NCBI GenBank assembly: GCA_013153655.1
Contig: JAADEB010000161.1
Coordinates: 1-12,579, forward strand
Origin: Chlorobiota bacterium
GTDB taxonomy: Bacteria > Bacteroidota > Bacteroidia > Flavobacteriales > Flavobacteriaceae
Length of the DNA: 12,579 bases
Direction of reading: 5' to 3'
Shown: positions 1 to 5,810 of the stretch, piece after piece
Layout of the letters: the number at the start of each line of letters is the position of its first letter
How positions within the stretch are numbered: position 1 is the first letter of the stretch
The notes under the pieces: model-generated
Told to the model about the DNA's origin: nothing
Database searches by the model: none
What the model saw: only the letters and a program-made list of their open reading frames with translations
Made by a program: the position numbers and the translations under genes

Positions 1-68
1 CGGCTCCCCCGGTGCGAAGGGAGACCCGTGCAAGGGCATCGTCCCGCGCACGAGGGCTCCCGGAGCCG
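1..68. repeat. GC-rich nested inverted repeat, cut by window edge
   Basis: This non-coding stretch is far richer in G+C than its surroundings (45 of the first 60 bases by my count). Arms nest around a common centre: bases 1-7 (CGGCTCC) pair with 62-68, 12-16 (GTGCG) with 47-51, 19-22 (GGGA) with 42-45, and 25-27 with 34-36. GGCTCC occurs again at 55-60, so 62-67 has two possible partners. It could be a structured RNA, a REP/BIME-like element or the edge of a longer repeat. It matches no RNA family I recognise, and it may extend beyond the window. Confidence 0.4.
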
Positions 69-101
69 CCGAAGGAAACCCTTTGGGAAGGTGTAAGGGA
101 A

Positions 102-194
102 AAGGAGCAAGGTAAAAGTACGATTGCCGTTTATTGCTGCATCCTCTATTTACCCTGCCGGCACGTTGACCTTTGGCCTTTCTCCTTGCTCCTT
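102..194. repeat. Imperfect inverted repeat with purine/pyrimidine arms
   Basis: The left arm 102-118 begins AAGGAGCAAGG and the right arm 178-194 ends with its exact reverse complement, CCTTGCTCCTT at 184-194. Over 17 bases the arms agree at 15 positions, around a loop of 59 bases. Weaker similarity continues outward (for example GGAAACCC near 74-81 against GGGGTTCC near 206-213). The element lies downstream of the patatin gene. The spacing is too long and there is no T-run, so it is not a simple terminator; a degenerate dispersed intergenic repeat is my inference. Confidence 0.4.
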
Positions 195-242
195 GAAGCT
201 GGAAAGGGGTTCCGGAGGCGTCCCGTAAATTTGAAACAAAAA

Positions 243-1061
243 TTAAGCTCTGGTTTGCTCCAAATACTTGGCCGCATACAACCGGCCGGCGCGGTAAATG
301 TAGTGGGCTTTGTGGAAATCGTAGAAACGGGCCAGGCGGTAAGGAATCCGGATGAGCAGGTCCGGCGGATTATCGTGAATGAGGCGAGCGGTGTTTTGGC
401 GCATCATCATATGGAGAGATTCGATGACCACGTCGCGCATATGCAACTTGGGTCCCGGCTCGGGAACGGGCTTTTGGGGCAATTGGCGGCGAATCGCCTC
501 GTCGCAAGGCACATCGGCATTCACCCACACTCCTACCACGGAAGTGTGGTCCGTGGCCTTTACCCTGTCCAAAGGAAAATTGTTGAGCACGCCGCCGTCC
601 ACCAACACGCGGTCGCCGTCCTCCACGGGTGTAAACACCGAGGGAATGCTTTTGGAAGCGCGCACGGCCAAGGGCAAGGGACCCGAGGTGAAAGCCACTT
701 CGGTTTTGTGGCGAATGTCGGCGGCCATGGCCGTAAAAGGCATTTCCAGGCGGGTGATGTCCTTGCCTGGCAGGTAGGGTGAGAGCCATTTCATGATTTT
801 TTCGCCTTTGATGAGGCCGGGATAGCGGACGGTAAAGTCCAGCAGTTTGATCATTTCGGTAACATGCAGATTCATTAACGCATCCCGCAGGTGGCGGTGA
901 CGTCCCGCCGCCAAAGCGCCGCCGGTAAGGGCTCCCATGGAGGTGCCGGCCACGGAGACGATTTCGTAACCGCGTTCCGTGAGTTCGTCCATTACGCCGA
1001 GGTGGGCAATGCCGCGGGCGGCACCACCGGACAGAACCAAGTGTATTTTTTTGTGTAACAT
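243..1061 (-). CDS. Patatin-like phospholipase (RssA/YlbK-type)
   Basis: This 272-residue protein is a probable serine lipid acyl hydrolase of the patatin family. An oxyanion-hole glycine motif GGAARG (residues 12-17) precedes the nucleophile elbow GTSMG (39-43, Ser41). The second half of the Ser-Asp dyad is the DGG motif at 155-157 (Asp155). All catalytic parts are therefore present and the length fits the short single-domain bacterial class. There is no signal peptide, so it should be cytoplasmic or peripheral on the inner membrane; the natural substrate cannot be told from sequence. The ATG follows the TGA of the clamp-loader gene after one base (TGATATG) and has no clear Shine-Dalgarno site, which suggests translation coupled to that gene. 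The functional link between the two genes is unknown. Confidence 0.9.
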   Translation of the reverse strand: MLHKKIHLVLSGGAARGIAHLGVMDELTERGYEIVSVAGTSMGALTGGALAAGRHRHLRDALMNLHVTEMIKLLDFTVRYPGLIKGEKIMKWLSPYLPGKDITRLEMPFTAMAADIRHKTEVAFTSGPLPLAVRASKSIPSVFTPVEDGDRVLVDGGVLNNFPLDRVKATDHTSVVGVWVNADVPCDEAIRRQLPQKPVPEPGPKLHMRDVVIESLHMMMRQNTARLIHDNPPDLLIRIPYRLARFYDFHKAHYIYRAGRLYAAKYLEQTRA

Positions 1062-1062
1062 A

Positions 1063-2187
1063 TCAGTTTTTTGGTGCGTGTAAAAGCCGGGTCATGCGCA
1101 GGGCCAATTCCATAAACACCAATTTGGGATTGGCGTTGCGCGCCAGGTGTACAAGAGCGTCGTTGAGTTCGCGGTACATGGCTTCGCGATTGGCACGGTG
1201 GACGAAGGGCGCGAATTTGCCGAGTTGGAATCCTTGGTCGTCGAAGCGCAGGTAGGCCAAATTCGTACCTTCATTTTCCCAGGTGCTTTGGCGGATGACT
1301 TCCATGGCAAACCGCAAGAATTCGTTTTGAAAGGCGCGCGGTTCGGCGGCCAGTTCTTCCGACCATGCCACCAAGTCGTTGATCACCGAAGGCTTGCTCC
1401 GGGCCGAATAGGCCGCACGCACCCAGCGGACGAAATAATCCTTGTGGCGGGTGTAGGGATCGCCTTCTTCCAGGAGTTTGAGGGCTTCGTTCATATCGCC
1501 GCGGGCGGCACGTACCACCGTATCGATTTCCGCTCCTCGGCCGGGAAACACTTCGAGCAAATATTTTTTCATTTCTTCGGGACGCAGCGGCGGCAGGGTG
1601 AAATGTTGGGTACGTGAATAAATGGTGGGCAATATGCGGCGGGCATCGTCGGTGGTGAGGATAAAATAGGTGTGATCCGGCGGTTCTTCCAGCAATTTCA
1701 ACATTTTGTTGGCCGTGCTGATGTTCATTTTTTCGGCATGCCAAAGGATAAATACCTTTACGGGCGACAAGGAAGGATACAGCGGTGCCATATGTTCGAT
1801 TTCCTCGGCGTCGGCCACGCGGATGATGCCTTGTTTGTTGTCGGCGCCGGCAAATGTCATCCAGTCGTTATAGGAACCGAAGGGATGCCGGTCCGTAAAA
1901 TCGTTCCATATGTCGTAGAAAGCCGAATGTACCGGGTTTTTAATTCCTTTCACGGGTGCGGTGGGAAACACTTCGCGCAGGTCGGGATGAAGGTGTTTGG
2001 CCAGTTTGCGGCGGCATTCGGTGTCGTCCCGGCACATGAGTTCGGCGGCCACTTGGCGGGCGGCGGGCAACACGCCGTAGCCGTCGCGTCCTTCCAGCAA
2101 CAATGTATGCGGGAAGCGCTCGCGGCGGATCATGCGGCCGAAGATGTCGGTCCATTGAGATTGTATGCGAATATTAGTATCTTGCAC
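1063..2187 (-). CDS. holB: DNA polymerase III delta'-type clamp-loader subunit
   Basis: This 374-residue AAA+ protein resembles the delta' subunit that helps open and load the sliding clamp during replication. Residues 24-33 (RFPHTLLLEG) match the usual start of the fold. HPDL is at 67-70, and the hallmark helix NKMLKLLEEPP is at 160-170, followed by a YSRT stretch in place of the common SRC motif. The P-loop position (GRDGYGV, 33-39) lacks the Lys-Ser/Thr pair, so ATP binding is unlikely, as is accepted for some delta' proteins. Only two cysteines (C52, C58) lie where the family often has a four-cysteine zinc site. The start is GTG; an in-frame stop at 2206-2208 rules out a longer protein, and starting at Met19 would remove conserved sequence. 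The gene leads a two-gene unit with the patatin gene. Confidence 0.85.
   Translation of the reverse strand: MQDTNIRIQSQWTDIFGRMIRRERFPHTLLLEGRDGYGVLPAARQVAAELMCRDDTECRRKLAKHLHPDLREVFPTAPVKGIKNPVHSAFYDIWNDFTDRHPFGSYNDWMTFAGADNKQGIIRVADAEEIEHMAPLYPSLSPVKVFILWHAEKMNISTANKMLKLLEEPPDHTYFILTTDDARRILPTIYSRTQHFTLPPLRPEEMKKYLLEVFPGRGAEIDTVVRAARGDMNEALKLLEEGDPYTRHKDYFVRWVRAAYSARSKPSVINDLVAWSEELAAEPRAFQNEFLRFAMEVIRQSTWENEGTNLAYLRFDDQGFQLGKFAPFVHRANREAMYRELNDALVHLARNANPKLVFMELALRMTRLLHAPKN
2155..2185 (+). promoter_or_regulatory. Weak candidate promoter for GGGPS gene
   Basis: TTG (2155-2157), 20 bases, then TATCTTGC (2178-2185), which matches six of eight positions of TAnnTTTG. A start near 2190 would leave a leader of about 18 bases before the ATG at 2208. 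The element lies within the 5' end of holB and would compete for polymerase with the stronger opposing promoter. It is given mainly because no better plus-strand match is visible upstream of this gene. Confidence 0.25.
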
Positions 2188-2191
2188 CTGA

Positions 2192-2223
2192 CAAAGATAG
2201 CTTTTTTATGGCGTGGATACAAA
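2192..2223 (-). promoter_or_regulatory. Bacteroidota-type promoter for holB-patatin
   Basis: On the minus strand, TTTG (2223-2220) is followed after exactly 20 bases by TATCTTTG (2199-2192). Both match the Bacteroidota consensus TTTG-N19/20-TAnnTTTG in full. The expected transcription start is about 2189-2185, on top of the GTG start codon at 2187. The mRNA would therefore be leaderless or nearly so. The -33 box lies inside the first codons of the divergent GGGPS gene. Motif and spacing are read directly; activity is inferred. Confidence 0.6.
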
Positions 2224-2879
2224 AGAACGAGCACCGTTTGGCGGCTTTGGCCGATCCGGATAAATTGCTTCCGGAGGATGTGCCGCAATGGTGGGAAAAG
2301 GCAAGCCGGTGGCAAGCGGGCGTGGTGTTGGTGGGCGGCAGTTTCTTATACCGCCGGCCGGTGGGTCCCTTGGTGGAGGCCTTGAAAAAACATGTTCCGG
2401 TTCCCGTGATTCTTTTTCCCGGCGATTATGCGCAGTTGGACGGCCGTGCCGATGCCGTTTTGTTTCTGAGCCTGCTTTCGGGACGCAATCCCGAGTATTT
2501 GGCGGGTCAGCAGGTGAAGGCGGCGCCGTTTATCCGTCAATCGGGCTTGGACGTGATTCCCACGGCCTATCTCTTGGTGGACGGCGGACGTGTTACCACG
2601 GTTCAATATGTTACGCAAAGTCTTCCGCTTCCCGCCGACAAACCGGGTCTGATTACGGCCACGGCCTTGGCGGGGCAATATATGGGCATGAGGGCGGTGT
2701 ATTTGGAAGCCGGTAGCGGAGCCGTGCGTCCCGTGCCGACCGGAGTGGTGGAACAGGTTAGCCGGGCGGTGGATATTCCCGTCATAGTGGGTGGCGGTAT
2801 CCGAAGCATAAGCCGGGTACATCAATATTTCGAGGCCGGCGCCGCCTGGGTGGTGGTGGGCCATGTGTTGGAAGATTGA
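2208..2879 (+). CDS. Geranylgeranylglyceryl phosphate synthase family protein
   Basis: This 223-residue TIM-barrel enzyme of the GGGPS/PcrB family joins sn-glycerol-1-phosphate to a polyprenyl diphosphate, the first ether bond of archaeal-type lipids. Motifs in order: DPDK (16-19), VGGS (42-45), an FPG...ADAVLFLSLLSGRNPE block (about 70-100), YLEAGSG (165-171) and the phosphate-binding VGGGIRS (194-200). Every block expected for catalysis is present. Bacteroidota enzymes of this kind belong to the group II GGGPS, for which geranylgeranyl diphosphate is the known substrate; chain length here is not readable by eye. The ATG at 2208 starts the protein about 15 residues before the first motif, as usual for the family. 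No S2,3-di-geranylgeranylglyceryl phosphate synthase or sn-glycerol-1-phosphate dehydrogenase gene lies in the window, so the end product is open. Confidence 0.9.
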   Translation: MAWIQKNEHRLAALADPDKLLPEDVPQWWEKASRWQAGVVLVGGSFLYRRPVGPLVEALKKHVPVPVILFPGDYAQLDGRADAVLFLSLLSGRNPEYLAGQQVKAAPFIRQSGLDVIPTAYLLVDGGRVTTVQYVTQSLPLPADKPGLITATALAGQYMGMRAVYLEAGSGAVRPVPTGVVEQVSRAVDIPVIVGGGIRSISRVHQYFEAGAAWVVVGHVLED

Positions 2880-3039
2880 TGCCGAAAACATATCATTAAC
2901 GATCTTCGATTTCCCCTTTCTTCAATTTCCTTTAAAAGAATTTGTAACAAACCATCAGGTTGCTTGAAATTCTTATTTTTTTCCCAAGATTATTACGATT
3001 GTCATGGAGAGATTTAAAAAAACGATTTATTGGAAACCG

Positions 3040-4170
3040 TTATACCAATTCGTATTTACGTCCCGGCAGGGCTTGCACCACGCCTTTGAGTTCCAACATC
3101 AACAATACGTTGTTGACTTTCGACACCGGCCAATTCAATTCCACGGCCAATACATCCGCGTGTGAAGCACCCCGTTCGGCCAAAAAAGTCATAAGGCGGC
3201 GTTCGTCGTCGTCCAATTCCGGAAACAGGTTGCGTTGTACGGGTCGGCGTTTGTTTTCTTCTTCGGGTTTCGGCCAATTCATATGCCAAACCAAATCGTC
3301 CACGCCGGTGAGCATGCGTGCTTTTTCGGTTTTGATCAGGTGGTTGGTTCCTTCGCTATATGTATCCGTAGTGCGTCCCGGCACGGCAAACACATCGCGG
3401 TTGTAGGACAAGGCCATTTCGGCCGTGGTCAAGGCACCACCTTTTCGCGCCGATTCCACCACCACCGTGGCTTCGGTCATGCCGGCCACAATACGGTTGC
3501 GCCGCAGGAAAAAATTGGGGTCCATCTTTTCCGACGACCATGTTTCGCTATAAATGGCGCCGCCTTTCCGGAGCAATTCGTCGGCTTCGGCTTGATGGAC
3601 GCCGGGATAAACCTTATGGACCGGGGTACCCAACACGGCCACCGTAATCAGTCCGTTGGCCATGGCCTGTTTATGTGCCTCGATGTCTACGCCGTAGGCC
3701 AATCCGCTGACAATTACGGGATTATACGGCACTAAATCGCGGATAAATTGTTCGATAAACTGTTTGCCGTAAGGAGTCATCTTGCGCGTGCCCACCACGG
3801 CCATCATGCGGTTGTGGGGGTGTCCGCCGTTTCCTTTGCGAAACAGGATAACAGGCGAATCGGAAATATGCAAGAGGCGAAAAGGATATTCCGGATGAAA
3901 CCAATGCAGGATGTCGATGCCTTCGCGTTCGCATACCTTCAATTCGTTTTCCACCAAATGAAAATCGTCGAAAATTTTGATATTTTCGGCAATCAAGGTG
4001 CCCGTTATTTCGGCCAAATCCTTCAAGGAAGCACGGAAAACTTCTTGTGCCTTGCCGAATTGTTGCAACAATTTACGAATACCCACACTTCCCAAGCGCT
4101 GTACCCGTGTAAGCGCCATCAAATAGAAAAGTTCTTCCGGGCTCAGTTCGGTATAATTTTCGCTTTTCAT
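3040..4170 (-). CDS. dprA: DNA-processing protein DprA (Smf)
   Basis: DprA binds incoming single-stranded DNA in the cytoplasm and loads RecA during natural transformation. From the ATG at 4170 the protein has 376 residues. A helix-hairpin-helix-like N-terminus (about 20-55, with RLGSVGIRKLL) leads into the Rossmann-like DprA core. Core motifs are VVGTRKMTPYG (125-135), SGLAYGVDIEAH (155-166), LGTPVHKVYP (180-189), RRNRIVAGM (223-231) and ESARKGGALTTA (239-250). A C-terminal winged-helix segment (about 320-376) completes the usual three-part form. An in-frame ATG at 4230 would add 20 residues (first residues MEKRKNR), but these are hydrophobic, overlap the divergent protease gene, and are not expected in the family, so I chose 4170. 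The gene stands alone with no other competence gene nearby. Confidence 0.93.
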   Translation of the reverse strand: MKSENYTELSPEELFYLMALTRVQRLGSVGIRKLLQQFGKAQEVFRASLKDLAEITGTLIAENIKIFDDFHLVENELKVCEREGIDILHWFHPEYPFRLLHISDSPVILFRKGNGGHPHNRMMAVVGTRKMTPYGKQFIEQFIRDLVPYNPVIVSGLAYGVDIEAHKQAMANGLITVAVLGTPVHKVYPGVHQAEADELLRKGGAIYSETWSSEKMDPNFFLRRNRIVAGMTEATVVVESARKGGALTTAEMALSYNRDVFAVPGRTTDTYSEGTNHLIKTEKARMLTGVDDLVWHMNWPKPEEENKRRPVQRNLFPELDDDERRLMTFLAERGASHADVLAVELNWPVSKVNNVLLMLELKGVVQALPGRKYELV

Positions 4171-4177
4171 ATCTTTG
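4147..4177 (+). promoter_or_regulatory. Bacteroidota-type promoter for S41 protease gene
   Basis: TATCTTTG at 4170-4177 is a perfect TAnnTTTG -7 box, the same octamer as in front of holB. Nineteen bases upstream is TTCG (4147-4150), three of four matches to the -33 box TTTG. A start near 4182-4185 would give a leader of roughly 18-20 bases before the ATG at 4202. The -7 box touches the start codon of the divergent dprA, so the two genes share a 31-base intergenic region. Motif seen, function inferred. Confidence 0.5.
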
Positions 4178-4201
4178 ATAAAAATAAATATTTTCAAGCA
4201 T

Positions 4202-5794
4202 ATGAAAATCCGGTTTTTTCTTTTTTCCATTATGCTAGTATTTTCCTCCGCTCGCGCGCAGCAAACCGGTAATTATTTCGAATGGGGGCGTCAAATGGAA
4301 ATGATTGCCGGCGTTATGGAACAGGTGCTGAACAATTACGTGGAGGAGCCCAATCCCGAAAAAATGGGTGCCGATGCCATCAAAGGCATGTTGCGCCGTA
4401 CCGATAAATACACCCGTTTTTACGACGAACAACAAATGTTCGACCAACGCTTGCGCCAGTCGGGCAAAGTGTCGGGAATCGGGGTGCGTATTCGCGCCAA
4501 CGATCAAGGCTTGCAAATCCGTGACGTTTTACCGGACACTCCCGCCCGCCAAGCGGGATTGATGCCCGGCGATGTGATCGTTGAAATCGACGGCACATCC
4601 CTGCAAGATCTTTCCGCCCGTCAAAAGGACAAACTCATCAAAGGGAAACCCGGTACCGAAGTGCGCCTGAAAATCCGCCGCGACGACAAAACCTTCGAAA
4701 CCCTTATTCGCCGCCGAATCCTCGAACAGGATGCCGTTCCCTACTTCGGCATGCTCGACGGGGAAACCGGTTATATTCGCTTACGCAAATTTACCCGGAG
4801 TGCTTCCCGCGAGGTGCAGGATGCTTTGGTGGAATTGAAAAACAAGGGCGCCAAACGCATTGTCCTCGATCTGCGAAACAATCCGGGCGGACTGCTCTCG
4901 CAGGCCATCAACACCGTTAACCTTTTTATCCCTTCCGGCAAATTGGTGGTGGAAACCAAAAGCCGCTTGCAGAAGTACAACAAAAAATATTTTACCAAAA
5001 AATCCCCCGTGGACGAAGAAATTCCTCTCGTCGTAATAGTCAATCGCGGCAGCGCCTCGGCCTCCGAAATCGTTTCCGGTACCTTGCAGGACTACGATCG
5101 CGCCCGCATCATCGGCGACACTACCTACGGCAAAGGTTTGGTCCAAAGATTTTTTCCGGTCAAATACGGTACTTATGTCAAAATCACCATTTCGCGCTAC
5201 TACTTGCCCTCCGGTCGCTTGATTCAAAAGCGCGACTATTGGCACCGCGACGCCCAAGGCAACATCACCGCTTACAAGCGCGACACCACCGCCTTCTACA
5301 CCGAAAAAGGCCGAAAAGTATATGAACACGGCGGTATTGCCCCCGATGTGTACATTCCCTCCGATACGCTTTGGCCCGTGGTAAAACATTTTATTAACCA
5401 AGACCATGTTTTCGATTTCTTCGTTCATTATATCCGTACGTACGAGCGCCCCGCTTCTCCCGAAGCCTTGGACGAAAGGGCGTTGGCGGAGGCATTTATC
5501 CGTTATGCCCGTGATCATGACATGGAAGCCGGTGCGCCTTGGCTTCAAAAAATGGAAAGCGCTTTCCAAAAAGTCCGAACCCAAATCAAAAACGAAGAAA
5601 CCCTCAAAGGCCTGGAAAATGAATTACAAATGGCTCATGCCCGTCTCCAAAACCAATTGAAATCGCCCGGAGTAAAAAGCCAATTGGGTATTGAAATTAA
5701 AAAAATGTTGCTACAATATTATTTCGGAGACAAGGTAACGGAAGCTTACTTAATACGGCATTCCCCGGTTAGAAAATATATTTTGAAAAAATAA
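4202..5794 (+). CDS. Periplasmic carboxy-terminal processing protease, S41 family
   Basis: This 530-residue PDZ serine protease of the Prc/CtpA type should trim or degrade envelope proteins from exposed C-termini. Residues 1-19 form a signal peptide with a plausible cleavage site after SARA. A short helical N-terminal region, including a Y-T-R-F-Y stretch, precedes a PDZ domain (about 85-165, with SGIGVRI and GDVIVEIDG). The S41 core follows. The catalytic dyad is Ser286 in GSASASEI (283-290) and Lys311 in YGKGLVQ, with the same 25-residue spacing as in E. coli Prc. The last ~130 residues are a helical extension common in Bacteroidota members of this size. I chose the ATG at 4202 over the one at 4175 because it starts directly on the signal peptide. 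It is divergent from dprA and converges on the VWA gene, 16 bases away, with no visible terminator. Confidence 0.93.
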   Translation: MKIRFFLFSIMLVFSSARAQQTGNYFEWGRQMEMIAGVMEQVLNNYVEEPNPEKMGADAIKGMLRRTDKYTRFYDEQQMFDQRLRQSGKVSGIGVRIRANDQGLQIRDVLPDTPARQAGLMPGDVIVEIDGTSLQDLSARQKDKLIKGKPGTEVRLKIRRDDKTFETLIRRRILEQDAVPYFGMLDGETGYIRLRKFTRSASREVQDALVELKNKGAKRIVLDLRNNPGGLLSQAINTVNLFIPSGKLVVETKSRLQKYNKKYFTKKSPVDEEIPLVVIVNRGSASASEIVSGTLQDYDRARIIGDTTYGKGLVQRFFPVKYGTYVKITISRYYLPSGRLIQKRDYWHRDAQGNITAYKRDTTAFYTEKGRKVYEHGGIAPDVYIPSDTLWPVVKHFINQDHVFDFFVHYIRTYERPASPEALDERALAEAFIRYARDHDMEAGAPWLQKMESAFQKVRTQIKNEETLKGLENELQMAHARLQNQLKSPGVKSQLGIEIKKMLLQYYFGDKVTEAYLIRHSPVRKYILKK

Positions 5795-5810
5795 TTTCCT
5801 AAAAACCATC

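Noticed and set aside
1..242. RNase P, tmRNA or group II intron end in the GC-rich left edge
   Set aside because: I looked for their conserved cores and tails and found none; the folded structure alone does not identify a family.
12..782. Long plus-strand open frame of 256 codons
   Set aside because: Most of it is antisense to the patatin gene, and the translation has no recognisable motif; it is a by-product of codon bias on the other strand.
4171..4230. Upstream in-frame start extending DprA by 20 residues
   Set aside because: The added residues are hydrophobic, not expected in DprA, and the codons overlap the signal peptide of the divergent protease.
4781..5584. Minus-strand open frame of 267 codons opposite the S41 protease
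   Set aside because: The sense strand encodes an intact catalytic protease core; the antisense frame shows no family motif.
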